DNA of 64,000 nt from Aspidiotus rigidus (lineage: Eukaryota; Arthropoda; Insecta; Hemiptera; Diaspididae). This document shows, one piece after another, positions 52,031-63,944 of the stretch (positions are counted from its first letter, which is position 1; every line of letters starts with the position of its first letter). The stretch is from NCBI GenBank assembly GCA_035079385.1, contig JAVHKY010000008.1:3022001-3086000 (forward strand), given 5' to 3'. The position numbers and the translations under genes were made by a program. The notes beneath the pieces are model-generated. The model was not told the DNA's origin. It did not search any database and saw only the letters and a program-made list of their open reading frames with translations.

Positions 52031-52918
52031 CTAGTTTTCCATATCATTCATGAATATCTCCCCCAGTATTGGTGACAGCAGTGATCCCATAGCAAGTCCC
52101 TTTTCCTGACTGTAGAACCTGTTATTGAAGCGGCAGTAGTTCTGGCTCAAGATCTCCTCCACTATGTTAGCGTACTTCGACCGATCGGGGTTCCCATGGT
52201 ATCTGTTGTTTTTGAACAGAATGAGAAGTTCCTCCTTAGGTATGATACCAAACATATTAGTCACATCAAAGGATATCAGCTTGTCGTCACTCCTGATTTC
52301 CAACTTGTCCAGTTGCTCAATCAGCTCTCCGTTGTTTCTGATACTTCGTCTGGGTGCAAACTGGTAGTTTTCTTTCATGAATGTGGCTACGATCTTTCCT
52401 ATCTTGTAGGATGGTGATTGAATGCTGTTGACCAGAGGTCTCATTGGACGGTTCGCTTTGTGGAGTTTTACAAGCCCCTTGAGTTTTGGTGCAACCGGGT
52501 TCATCTCAAGTGTCCTTCCATTGCCGGGTACATTGTTCCCTTTCAACACAGCTTTCAGGTCATCTTGGTATTTCCGTGTTGGGTCCCTTGCCAGCTCTTG
52601 GTATCCATTAACTGCGATGTACGACTCCACTTTTTGGGTGTAGTCCTCCTCATCCATTACCACTACCGTGCTGCCCTTGTCCGCCTTTGTCAAAATCAGG
52701 TTGTTCCGTCGGATCTTCTTTTGTAGATTTGTGACCTTCCTCTGCATTACTTGCGTTCTGTCATAGGTTCGGCACATATCCTCTTTGATGTCCAACAGCA
52801 CTTTCCCAATTTTGGTCCGGGCTTCTGGTCTCACGTCGTGTTCTATGGTTTGGATTACTTGTTCGCAGCTAATGGCCATGCTTTCAAGCCTACACTGGTT
52901 CCGCCTCTCTGGCTGCAC
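52031..52918 (-). pseudogene. PLE copy C, RT N-terminal and palm region (295-codon frame)
   Basis: Covers ISCEQVIQTIEHDVRPEART, the K-A-D-K-G finger (ILTKADKGSTVVVMDEEDY), PKLKGLVKLHKANRPMRPLV, motif A (SFDVTNMFGIIP) and motif B (GLAMGSLLSPILGEIF), then MEN and TAG. Past the TAG the frame continues with WAKNVDD, where YVDD would be expected. Same frame as the N-terminal ORF, from which it is separated only by a TAG and a TAA. Confidence 0.8.
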
Positions 52919-53005
52919 GTACTTGATGCCTTTGTCAAGCAGTCTTCTTTATTCTTCTGTGAAGGTGACGCTTGATAGATTCTCGGTTCTGGGAGCAAAT
53001 TTGTG

Positions 53006-53470
53006 CTAAACTCTCGCTGTCTCTTCTTTTCTTTCTTCTTTCTTCCGGGTCAGTTCGGCAAGCTTCTTCTTGATCTGTTTTGTTTGGGCTTCCACTCGTT
53101 TTTCCACATAGTCTTCTCCTTTCTTCCCCTCTCCTCCTTTTTCGAACATCATTTCTTCAACTTCTAGCGGGTGGAGTAACCTGGACCGATGGAAATATTG
53201 ATCATACAGTAGACCATTCAGCCTGGCGATTTTCTTGTAGAGTTCACCAATTTCGTTCTTCACTCTCAATCTTTCGACTTGCATCTTGGTACGTTTCACT
53301 GCTACACTGTTTCCTGGTAGCCTAATAGTCGCATACTTGGGAATAAAGCCTCGTCTCAAGCATTCGTTATTGAACCAAATTTTCACATGTGTCACTCTTA
53401 GTTTGACCTTGGTCTTCAGAAACTTGAAAACCTCGTTAACCATGTCTGACGTTCTATTATCGGAACTCAT
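53006..53470 (-). CDS. PLE copy C N-terminal ORF, 154 codons
   Basis: Begins MSSDNRTSDM at ATG 53470-53468, 35 bp after the pseudo-LTR, and ends in a Lys/Glu-rich coiled-coil-like tail (KKKLAELTRKKEERKEETAR). Has ECLRRGFIPKYATIRLPG, like the C-L-x-x-G-x-x-P-K-G-L motif near the N terminus of many PLE proteins. The TAG at the end is followed in frame by HKFAPRTENLSS and a second stop (TAA) before the RT, so this is the N-terminal part of one broken polyprotein. Confidence 0.7.
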   Translation of the reverse strand: MSSDNRTSDMVNEVFKFLKTKVKLRVTHVKIWFNNECLRRGFIPKYATIRLPGNSVAVKRTKMQVERLRVKNEIGELYKKIARLNGLLYDQYFHRSRLLHPLEVEEMMFEKGGEGKKGEDYVEKRVEAQTKQIKKKLAELTRKKEERKEETARV

Positions 53471-53505
53471 AATGAGTGATTGAGGTGTAAGTAGAGCACT
53501 TATAT

Positions 53506-53795
53506 TGAAAAAGGGTTTTTCAATTGTACAAATCTACTTTATTAGTTGCTTATATGTACAAGAGTACTTTCGGGTGTTATCCCATCATCAGTTGTGTCGC
53601 AACTGGAGAACAAGGCCTTAACCATGAGTTTTGATAGTATAAAACTGTGATATTATTGGCTATAACAATGCTGTGTTGTGATTGGTTCACTTCTTAGAAA
53701 CTTATTCTTACAATAATATGACATTGTGTTCTTATTGGCTAAAACGTGATTGGTTCAATCTATTGTCCTAAATGCTGCGTTTCTATTGGCTACCT
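53506..53795 (-). repeat. 5' pseudo-LTR of PLE copy C
   Basis: Direct repeat of 50744-51050, with an intact hammerhead core and CCAAT boxes upstream of the ORF. Confidence 0.85.
53544..53604 (-). ncRNA. Hammerhead ribozyme (type I, minimal), PLE C 5' pseudo-LTR
   Basis: All elements present: AGTTGC, GAC, ACAA, CTGATGA, GGG/CCC helix II, GAAA, GTAC, TC, TTGT and GCAACT. The stem I internal loop on the 3' side is longer here (8 nt instead of 4). Confidence 0.75.
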
Positions 53796-53945
53796 GGTTT
53801 CCTGCCGTCTCATTTCATGTCCTAATTGTGTGGTTAGGCACTGATAGACAGGTGGATCTATTCCTTTCAGAAATGAACGCGATGAATGAGAGCATCCAAT
53901 TCAGAGTGGAAAAAGGCAATCTGATCATCGACTATTTGGACATGT
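53796..53945 (+). pseudogene. Inverted RT fragment beside the 5' pseudo-LTR of PLE C
   Basis: Same RT piece (WLGTDRQVDLFLSEMN) in the same junction with the pseudo-LTR as at 7085-7240 in copy A. Stops at GACTATTTGGA, also the end point of the RT-derived part in A. Confidence 0.75.
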
Positions 53946-56870
53946 TTTCAAAAGCCTGTAGGGTGCTCACATGAACAGCCTGCCTGAAGAGAGAAGAATC
54001 GTGCTACTCGTGCGCCTTCGGCTTATTTCGCAAAATTTTCGATTTCCTATGTTCAAGTCGCCTGCATTGTGAATTACTCTTTCGTTCAAAGTGAGAAACT
54101 ATTTGAGAGTTCGTGGAAAACAGAAGTTTCTTCATCTTTGTATACAGATAGATAATTTTCCAAATTAAATACATGGAGCATCGGAATTCACGAAAGCTCT
54201 TTCACAAGTTATAATCCCGATACATTTGTGTCCTAAAAGAAATCGACTCATTCTCACAAAAATTAAAGTGGATAGCACAAATTCGATAGACGTCAATCAT
54301 ATTGTTTATTGTTTGGAAAAATACTGTATATCAAAGACTCCGAATGATCGAATTGGTCTAGTCTTTCATTTGTGCATGTAACTGTTCGAGTACAGCTTAC
54401 ATTTACTTATCTTAGGTGTCTCTACAGATCACGTTTTACTAATCATCACTTATTCTAATCTTACACGTACCGAAACTGAGGCGCGTATCATCGCCGCGCT
54501 AGACGTCGACAATTTTTCAATCGATTTTTCTAGCAAGTTTTGAAGCACACTCCCGTATGTTTTTTCAATTCATCTTAAGAACAATTTTATTCAGAAATTT
54601 TGAAATAATTTTCAAATTAATTTTCAGAAGATATTTTCTGAAATTCACTGTGTACGGTGCTCTACGATTCGGATGTCAAACTTCACATTCTTTTGTATAC
54701 AAGTACACAGTAAGAATGTGAAATGAGAAATTTACTATTGGCGTGTTTACTCAACTTGTTTTCGACTTGTTAGCGAATTTTCTACTTTACAGTCTTTGGG
54801 ACGTAATATACTATATTGAGCCGGCCTCTTATCAAGGGCTGATTAGTACCACAATATTTATACATTTCTTCTTTTTTTTTTTACTGGAGAAGGTTCAGGC
54901 CTCTATAATAGAATTGACGAGGAATCGATTCTGGATTCTCTTGTAATTTCTAAACTTATTTGAATGGGAAATTTATCGATACCATTCGTACGACGCTCTA
55001 ACGTAAAACAAGTTAAGTTATGTATTTATAACTTATGACTGAACCCATAAGTGATTGACTAAAAGTTGTGGCGCGTACCAATTTGTTGTTTACGGATTTA
55101 ATTGGTACAATTAAACATAGGTTATAAATTACGATGTGTGTGAATGTACATAGTGCGAACGACTCTATATCGCAAAATTGATTCTTTTATGTGACTACAA
55201 AGTCCGTACATGTGTTGTGTATCCGAACGTTGAGGGAGAAGAAAATTATTATTTTTTTTTACCTGCTTAAAGATCTAGGAGACAGTTTAAAAGTCAGAAT
55301 TGAGAGGTGACTAGTGAATATGCTTTGTACAGATTTCTTGAAAGAGGAAACCAAGTTCATGCAATACAGTGCTTTCTTAAATTTAGGGAACCATCTTCAA
55401 AACCTACCAAGTCTTTCAATCATGTTAGTAGAATAGAGCGAAAAATGAGGGAGTCTTACAAAGCAGGCGAAAGACACTGTACCGAGATTTTTGACGATTT
55501 ATTTCTTGCTAATTGCATGATTATCGAACTGACAACCACAAGCTTAGTTTCATCATGACGTCACTCCCTCCTTTCGCGCAAAATATACCCATTTCCAAAA
55601 AAACCGCAAACGAACTAATTCGTCGTACGTATCGAGATGTCAGAAGATGGCAGATTGGGTGAGGGTGAGGAATGCGTAATTTAGGCATACCAGGCACAAC
55701 CAGTATTTCCATTTTCTGAATTCATACGTAGAACGATACGTAAGTGAACTAGTCTCTAAACGAAGCGTCGTAAATTATGGAAAGTGTAGTCGTATTTATG
55801 AATATGAATTGACATTGCGTCAATTTATTTTATAATTTAGATAACAATACTAATGCTGACACGAACGTCTCGTTTAAATACAATGAAACTCGCATGTACC
55901 GTTTGGTATTTCTTCGTTATTTCATTAGGTATTTAGGTTCTATTTTTCTTCGTTTACTCTATTCATACTGAATTTGTAGAAGTATCCTCGTCTTGTTTAG
56001 AGAGAATTTTCATCCTCATTTATTAGAGTTCCTTCAGCTTCATTTCATGCCATGTCAAAAGCATGCGTGCGAAAAACTGAATTTCAGTTTTCTCGCGTAC
56101 TCTTGTTTCATTCGTCCGCTAATTTTCGGAAAGTGCGGGTGAAAATACATCAATTTGCATCTGAGAAGTAGAAACATTCTTCGAAAGAATTTTTGACAGA
56201 GAGAAAGTATCTTCGACAGCGAGATAATTAAGTTCAATTGCATGCTTTCAAGGGCAGCTCAAATCTCTTCACTTTTCGATGAATGTTTTTGTTTTTAAAA
56301 TGTTCCCAGATTTTTAGTATACCTGTAGACGAAATATTCCCACATAATATTTAGAGCTCAAGAGAGAACAACCGTGGGCCATCACTCTTGAATAGTCGAA
56401 TTCCTAGCTGTGTGAAATAACAAATTTGATCAATAAACTGTCCCATAAAAACAAAGTCAATAATACTTAGTAAATTACTGGACACCTGCCTAAAATCAAT
56501 TGCAGAAAGGTTGCTTTGTGAATGTCGATTACATTAAAAATATTTTACGTACATATATAAAAGAGATCAACATGTAATTTCATTGTACGATCATGAAGAA
56601 ACCTCGCTAAAGAGGTAGGAAAGCGTGCACACTTGCTCAGGATGATCAGCAGTTTGTCGAGAAATCCAAGTAGTGACGTCTGCTGGTATACTAAGGGACC
56701 TAAATAATTTGAAAAAACTTTACCGAAACGCTTGTATTTCACAATGATAACAGAGTAGACCGGTTTCGCAACGCACAATAACGCTGCATCGTCAGTAGTA
56801 AGTCGTTAGAGAAGCTAAAGCGGTGCTGAATCGTTTTTTATGTACAAGTGTGTAATGAGATTAGTTGAAT
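53946..56870. other. No recognised gene
   Basis: Unique-looking sequence with frames of at most about 80 codons, none recognised. No repeat modules of the families found elsewhere in the window. Confidence 0.4.
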
Positions 56871-56879
56871 TTCCCATCC

Positions 56880-57290
56880 AAGTCAAAAGTTGTCATCTTT
56901 ACAAACTCATACCAATCAACGATTCGGTCACCTTCCTGGGCCTCTAACCTGGTAACCCTATATTGAAGCCTTAAAACAAAAATGCATCATTCCGTCAAAC
57001 CTTCTCGAATCCTTGAGTCGACGAACCTTAGATTCTTCTCCGGCTGTACATCACCCTCGTCAGAAGCGTCATAAATTACGGCAATCCAATCTAGAGCTCT
57101 GCAAAACCTGCACTTCTTCAAAAACTACAATTATCACAAAACCAATCGCTCCGAACGTGCTCTGGAGCCTACCGCACAAGTCTTGTTACTAGTTCACATG
57201 TGGACACCACCATGCTACCGCTCTCGCACCACCGGAATCATTCATCACTACTGCTTTATGCAAAGATCCAATGAGCCCTTCAGTATAATA
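56880..57290 (+). pseudogene. Jockey-like LINE fragment
   Basis: Mixed frames give NDSVTFLGL (56920-56945), then LYITLVRSVINYGNPI (57043-57090) with SSAKPALLQKLQLSQNQSLR and AYRTSLVTS (to 57190). These match the F-L-G-L and Y-x-S-x-I-R-S-x-L-D-Y-G-x-P-I-Y to A-L-R-x-x-x-G-A-F-R-T-S series of Jockey-type RT C-terminal parts. Confidence 0.6.
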
Positions 57291-57739
57291 TTTAAATCAT
57301 TATCGCTCCCTCTATTCGCATATAAAGCGGTCTGTAGTGGCGCTGTTGTCGATGTCGAGAAGGTGATCATAGCGTTTTTCACCATAGGACAGCACGTTAA
57401 TAAAATCGACTGTACCTTCTCAAAATATTATTTTTTCTGAAAAATGTATGGAACAAAAATTGCAGTCCTCTTAATTTCCTGTCGAGTGAATATAATTTCA
57501 AATATCTCGAATGAATTTTTCAAGATCATCACCTTTTTGCAAGCCTCCGCAAGTGACCGTCACAGAAAATGTAGAGAGCGCCTTCTTTGATTTTATTCGC
57601 GAATTCGCCATACGCGTATGCAACAACTATTTAGAACCCGTTGCCGCGAATTATTATCAAAACAACCTCGAACTACCATCTTACGCTGGTGAACCATTTT
57701 TTAACCTTTTTTCCAATTCCCCCCGCCCCTGTCATATAC

Positions 57740-58490
57740 AGCTTAAGGACGGGACCAATGACGTCACAATTTGATGGCTTCATAGGTCAGCCTTGTGACG
57801 TCACAATCTATATTTTTCAGATCCCATGTGCCAAATAAAACAGGTTCCCTACCACCTCTCGTTCAAATCCGTTAAAGAACCCGTGAGTTTTTCTTTCTGA
57901 GTCCCCCTCCTATCATATATAACTCGGGAGCCAACATTTTTACAAGTCCCCCTCTTATCATATATAGCTCGGAGGTCAAATTTTTTTAAAGTCCTCCTCC
58001 TATCATATACAGCCAGACGCCTAGAAGCAAATTCCGGAATCAGGGGTAGGGCTGAGCGCCCGGACGCATATTTTGAGGTTCGGATACAGATAGAGAAAAG
58101 ACATGAAACAAGTCAAACAAAAAAACATAGAACAGGTTTTCCTGTTAAAATTTCTACTCTCGACCTATACATTAAGATAGGAGAAGGAACTTGGAAAAAT
58201 AAACCAATGCAATCCATAGAAGAGGTTCCCTGCGTTCCTCGTTCAACTTCGTTGAGGAAGTGATAAATTTTTGATTCTCCTCCTATCCTTACTTTATATA
58301 GCTTGGTCAGATCCCACGTCGCCCATAAAACAGCTTCTCTCCTCGTTTCATTGAAGCCTGTTAAAGAACTCGCGAGTTTTTCAAGTCCCCCTCATATAAT
58401 GCATAGCTCGGTAACAGGGAACCTACTTTATCGGGGGGGGAGAGGAGGTCGGAAAACACCTAAAGGTCGTATCACTTACACCTTGGAAGT
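57740..58490. repeat. Dispersed repeat: TGACGTCA and TATATGATAGGAGGG modules
   Basis: CCAATGACGTCACAATTTG and TTGTGACGTCACAATC at 57755-57810, then CTCCTATCATATATAACTCG, CTCTTATCATATATAGCTCG, CCTCCTATCATATACAGCC, and AAACAGGTTCCCT-type strings to 58480. Confidence 0.6.
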
Positions 58491-58569
58491 CGAAATTTTA
58501 ATCTCGTGCTCTACTTACACCTCATCACACTCAATATGAGTTCCGCTCAGTTCTATTTTCTTATAACTA

Positions 58570-61500
58570 GTGTAGGCAAATAAGAAAAAAAAAATTTTGC
58601 TGGAGCAAAAGTTTCTTTGCTGAAAATGGTTCAGGTTGTGGTCCTGAACAAAATACTAAAAATCCCGCGTTTTCTCCCTAAAGCTCCTTTTTTTGGGAGA
58701 TTCAAATCCCCTCAAAAATTAGTTTTTCGCCTATATCGCGCGAAATTGAAATTTTATTTAAAAATGTTTCAAACAAAAGTTGTTCCTCGTTGAATTTCCT
58801 ACCGAATAACGTATTCAATTTTCAGCCTATATCAACTAAAGCCTTTGCAAAGGCCATTCAAAAGAGTCCCAAAATTCTTCATCATCGAGGTCGGAATGAC
58901 TAAAATGAAATACACGCTTTTTCTTTGATGAAAGTGCCACATTACCCTTTTTTATCAGAGGAATATTTATTGTTCACCTGGTTTTCGACAGCTACAAGCA
59001 TTTCTACATCCTTTGGCGCACCCACAAGAAATAAGTTATAAAAGATTAGTCTGACGCTGCGGCTTTGTTCATTGTAGTAGGCTCCAATATCCCATAGATT
59101 CGCTTCCATCCCAATTCTAATGGATCTTTTTTGTGACCAAGTCACAATTGTCCTTGGTGGTACACTATGTATTTAAATGAAACTGTGCAGCGTCTTCAGT
59201 AGGAGGTAGAGAGGCCAAGTCTACTTTCCGGCGGACTTTTATCGCGGACGCTTGAAACCGGCTCTTGATCAATGGCTTATCTCTTGTACTACCGTAAATT
59301 CGCGAGAGATATTTGCAATTTTCCGCGAAAATTTCAGTAGTAGTAGCCTTCGAATTTGTAAAACAAGGTCGGACGGAACCTAAGTCTGCTTTACAAAGAA
59401 TTTGAAAAGCTTTTACGGGCGAATGTGAAAATACTTATATAATATTGTGCGGACATAGAGAGTATTGCAGCTGCCGTAGAGTCTTTGATACGATACGACT
59501 TAATTTTTTTTATTTCAATACCTAGGTACCATGTGAGTCATGAATATGAGAAAAATATTTATTTCATTCCCAACTTTTCAATATTTAAAAAATGGTCTTT
59601 ACAATCTGTAATGATGCAAGACTTGCACCAAAACTATCTGAAGATAAGAAAAATATAGCACATCCTTATATTTTTAACATCGAAACCCCTTTCTTACAGA
59701 CTAGTTGCTCTATCCTGAAAGCTGAATAGCTTATTGGATAGGAAATTTAACAAGGAACAACTTTCGTTCGTAACATTTTTCAATAAAATTTCAATTTTGT
59801 GGAATATTTGGAAAAACTGATTTTGGGACACTTTCAAACGGCCTTTGCCGAATTTTCCGGGGTTCTAATTGACCCAGGCTGAAAATTGAATATGTTATTT
59901 GGTAGGAAATTTAACGAGGAAGAACTTTCGTTCGTAACATTTTTCAATAAAATTTCAATTTTGTGAGATATTTGGAAAAACTGGTTTTGGGACTCTCTTG
60001 AATGGCCTTTGCAAAGGCACTAATTGGTGTAGGCTGAAAATTGAATACGTTATTTGGTAGGAAATTCAACGAGGAACAACTTTCGTTCGTAACATTTTTC
60101 AATAAAATTTCAATTCTGTGAGATATTTGGAAAAACTGATTTCGGGACTCTTTTGAACGGCCTTTGCAGGATTTGCAGGGGTACTAATTGACCCAGGCTG
60201 AAAATTGAATATGTTATTTGGTAGGAAATTTAACGAGGAACAACTTTCGTTTGAAACATTTTTCAATAAAATTTCCATTCTGTGAGATATATGGAAAAAC
60301 TGGTTTTGGGTATCTCTTGAATGACTTTTGCAAAGGCACTAATTGGTGTAGGCTGAAAATTGAATACGTTATTTGGTAGGAAATTCAACGAGGAACAACT
60401 TTCGTTCGTAACATTTTTCAATAAAATTTCAATTCTGTGAGATATTTGGAAAAACTGATTTCGGGACTCTTTTGAACGGCCTTTGCAGGATTTGCAGGGG
60501 TACTAATAGACCCAGGCTGAAAATTGAATACGTTATTTGGTAGGAAATTTAACGAGGAACAAATTTTGTTTGAAATATTTTCCAATATAATTTTAAGTTT
60601 GTGAGATATTTGGAAAAACTGATTTCGGGACTTTTTCGAACGGCCTTTGCAGGATTTGCCGGGGTACTAATTGACCCAGGCTGAAAGTTGAATACGTTAT
60701 TTGGTAGGAAATTTAACGAGGAAAAACTTTCGTTCGTAACCTTTTTCAATAAAATTTCAATTTTGTGAGATATTTGGAAAAATTGATTATGGGACTCTTT
60801 CGAACGGCCTTTGCAGGATTTGCCGGGGTTCTAATTGACCCAGGCTGAAAATTGAATACGTTATTTGGTAGGAAATTTAACGAGGAACAAATTTTGTTTG
60901 AAACATTTTTCAGTAAAATTTCAAGTTTGTGAGATATTTGGAAAAATTGATTTTGGGACTCTTTCAAACGGCCTTTGCAGGATTTGCCGGGGTTCTAATT
61001 GACCCAGGCTGAAAATTGAATACGTTATTTGGTAGGAAATTTAACGAGGAACAAATTTTGTTTGAAACATTTTTCAATAAAATTTCAAGTTTGTGAGATA
61101 TTTGGAAAAACTGATTTCGGGACTCTTTTGAACGGCCTTTGCAGGATTTGCCGGGGTACTAATTGACCCAGGCTGAAAATTGAATACGTTATTTGGTAGG
61201 AAGTTTAACGAGGAAGAACTTTCGTTCGTAACATTTTTCAATAAAATTTCAATTTTGTGAGATATTTGGAAAAACTGATTTCGGGACTCTTTTGAACGGT
61301 CTTTGCAGGATTTGCCGGGGTACTAATTGACCCAGGCTGAAAATTGAATACGTTATTTGGTAGGAAATTTAACGAAGAACAACTTTCGTTCGAAACATTT
61401 TTTAATAAAATTTCAATTTTGTGAGATATATGGAAAAACTGGTTTTGGGACTCTCTTGAATGGCCTTTGCAAAGGCACTAATTGGTATAGGCTGAAAATT

Positions 61501-61761
61501 GAATATGTTATTCGGTAGGAAATTCAACGAGGAACAACTTTTGTTTGAAACATTTTTTAATAAAATTTCAATTTCGCGCGATATAGGCGAAAAAATGATT
61601 TTTTGGGGGTTTGAAACATCATAAAAAAAGAAGCTCCGGGGAGAAAACGCGGGATTTTTAGTATTTTGTTCAGGACCACATGCTGAACCATTTTCAACAA
61701 AGAAACGTTTGCTCCACAATTTTTTTTTTTTTTTTCCAATATTGCTCTTATTTGCCTACAC
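58570..61761. mobile_element. 3.2-kb inverted-repeat element with internal tandem array
   Basis: Ends GTGTAGGCAAATAAG and CTTATTTGCCTACAC with TA immediately outside both. The inverted arms are about 300 bp (58570-58878 and 61440-61761). The interior has a non-repeat part (58880-59700, with a 67-codon unrecognised minus frame at 58942-59145) and a tandem array. No transposase was recognised, so it would be non-autonomous. Confidence 0.75.
59700..61570. repeat. Tandem array of 164-bp and 155-bp units
   Basis: About 11-12 units. AGGCTGAAAATTGAATACG anchors fall at 59876, 60031, 60195, 60350, 60514, 60678, 60842, 61006, 61170, 61334 and 61489, giving spacings of 155, 164, 155, 164, 164, 164, 164, 164, 164 and 155. 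The short unit has AAAGGCACTAATTGGTGT where the long unit has CAGGATTTGCCGGGGT and TTGACCC. Confidence 0.9.
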
Positions 61762-62615
61762 TAAACCTCTAACACGATCGTTTGAGCAGTCTGTACATAT
61801 ACGAGTAACATCGAAATTCGCTTTGTACATAGGTATTATTCTACCCCAACGAAGGTTTTAACCGATAAATAGACGTCTACACTCTACCGAGAAAATAGCC
61901 AATGACGGTAATAATCTAGCAAATAATACAACCTACATTCCAGTTCGATATCGGAATCAACTTTGTTCTTTATTTCAATATAAAATTGAAATCATATACA
62001 CCTACATTGTAAAAGGAAAAGCCAACATAAACTGACGGCACGCTCAACGTCGCGAAAATAAAGGATTATTATTATCATCATTATTTTGCGTTTTCTTTTT
62101 AACCTTGACCGTGTTGACCGCGCGTTCGTAATGTACTCGGTACACATGATGCGTGAGAAGTAGGTTGGTGTATTACATTAGGAAAACTCTTATAAAACAA
62201 GTTTTTAGAAAATTAGTCTTAAAAACTTTATAGTAAATTAATTTTGAATGATTAAAACGTTAGGAACTCTTATCGAAATGAATAAGAGACCAACGTTTTC
62301 CCGACAAAAAACGTTGACCGTCAGTTTGCAATCGATTCTGAGTTAGGTATATTACGTGTACAGTGTCGACTGAAAATCAACTCTAAATCACTTAGAAATT
62401 GACTTATTTTCAAAATTTGGGTCAAAATTGTATAGATAAATGGTTAAAATTATTTTACACTCATCCATGCTTCATTATTCCAAACCACTTGTTTGTCACG
62501 CCGATTTTTCAACCCTCCCCTACTCCAACGTCCTTCCGTGCTTGAGAGATTTATAGTATTCAGTCTGTTCGGTTACTTTGCTACTCGCAGATGGAATACG
62601 TAGTCATGAAAATTA
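61762..62615. other. No recognised gene
   Basis: AT-rich, with an (ATT)-like short run near 62068-62085. Nothing else seen. Confidence 0.4.
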
Positions 62616-62619
62616 AAAT

Positions 62620-63944
62620 ATCTCCTATCACTATTCAACTTTATCTTCAATCGAAATTCGTACCCATCTTCTTGGAAAACTGTCATTATCCTCCCCATAC
62701 TGAAACCCCGCGCCGATCCCCTCTTTCCAGCTTCTTACCGACCCATAGCATTATCTAGTGTTCTCGGCAAATTATTCCAAAAAAAATACTCACCGAAAGA
62801 CTTCTTTGGTATTTTGAAATAAATAACCTTCTCTCCCACGTAACCCCTCTCAATCTCTTCTTGATCTCCAAACACAAATTAACACATCTTCTTTCAATAA
62901 ATCATGTCTTTATTCTATTTTTTTCGACCTTCAGGAAGCCTACCCCCGGGTATGAAGAAACTTGAAGATATCGGTTTCTACGGCAACCTTCCTAAAATAC
63001 TCCAGAACTTCCTCAATGATAGAACATTGATGGTAAGGATTCAAAATTCATGTTACTCCCCTCTCCCTGTTCAAAACGGAGTCCCCCGGAGAGAGGTATT
63101 CATAGCATCTTACACTTCCTCTTAGCCATCAATGATATAACAAAACTTGTCTCCGCCCCCCTCTTACTCATCAACGTCTCTTTACTGACGATTACAACAT
63201 ATCCATTTGCTCTTCCAACCCTCAAAGTGCACACAGACTCCTTCAAACAACGCTCGACGCAATCACCAAATGGACAACAAAAAACGGATCTAATTCTCCC
63301 CCTCCAAAACTTACTCAGATATTTTCAAGAAGAGACTCCCCAACCCTCCTCTACAACTATTTCTCCTCCAAAATTTTGACATTCCATCTCGCAATTCAGC
63401 TAAACTTCTCGGGCTTCATTTTGATCAAAAACTTTCCTGGACCCCCCACATCAAAAACTTAAAAGCAAAATGCATCTGTGCCCTATCCATTTTGAAATTT
63501 CTCCCACATCCCTCTGAAGGATGTACTAAAAAATTATTATTACAACTCTACAAGAGCGTAATTCGTTTCAAACTAGATTACGGATCACCAATTTACAATT
63601 TGGCCAGTAAATCAGTTCTCTCTACATTTGACACGATTCAAACTTCCTCTCTCAGAATGGTATTAGGTGCTTTTCGCACAAGCCTTAAAATGAGCTTATG
63701 CGCGGAAGCGGCCGAACCACTTATCCCAACATCCAATTTCCTATCCTCCGCTTCCCGATTCCCAGATAAGCCAATATACAAAATAATTTTTGGTAAAAAC
63801 GCCTACCTAGTTTCCACTTCAAATAAGCACCCCCCAATAAATCATTCCAAGCTAACCCTCTTCCACCAATACATTCAGTCTCACCCTAGGACTCTATCCG
63901 TTCCAAACCTTCGTCTTGACCTAACTCAATCACCTAAATCAGAC
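62620..63944 (+). pseudogene. Jockey-like non-LTR retrotransposon RT region, cut by an insertion
   Basis: Frames in order: ADPLFPASYRPIALSSVLGK (62712-62772), MKKLEDIGFYGNLPKILQNF with LNDRTLMVRIQNS (62950-63045), NGVPRREV (63075), LFLLAINDI (63115-63140), FDQKLSWTPHIKNLKAKC (63420-63470), YKSVIRFKLDYGSPIYN (63550-63598), and MVLGAFRTS (63658-63685). The usual FADD lies in a decayed stretch near 63185. The frame changes several times. Coding similarity is replaced at 63945 by a MULE-like end. Confidence 0.75.

Larger units (their letters stand above)
50744..53945 (-). mobile_element. Penelope-like element copy C with direct pseudo-LTRs
   Basis: The most complete PLE. In minus-strand order: an antisense RT fragment (53945-53796), 5' pseudo-LTR (53795-53506), N-terminal ORF (53470-53006), RT (52918-51570, broken), GIY-YIG (51516-51187) and 3' pseudo-LTR (51050-50744). 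The two pseudo-LTRs are direct repeats. The body differs from A and B by retaining GTCGTACATCGCAGTTAATG where they are deleted, and by lacking the LATDVLPDIPLI segment of B. In-frame TAG and TAA codons, a one-base deletion and a frameshift disable it. Confidence 0.85.

Noticed and set aside
55521..55712. A minus frame upstream of the FLVCR-like exons as its missing N-terminal exon
   Set aside because: No membrane-helix pattern like the family's first segments and no suitable donor site.
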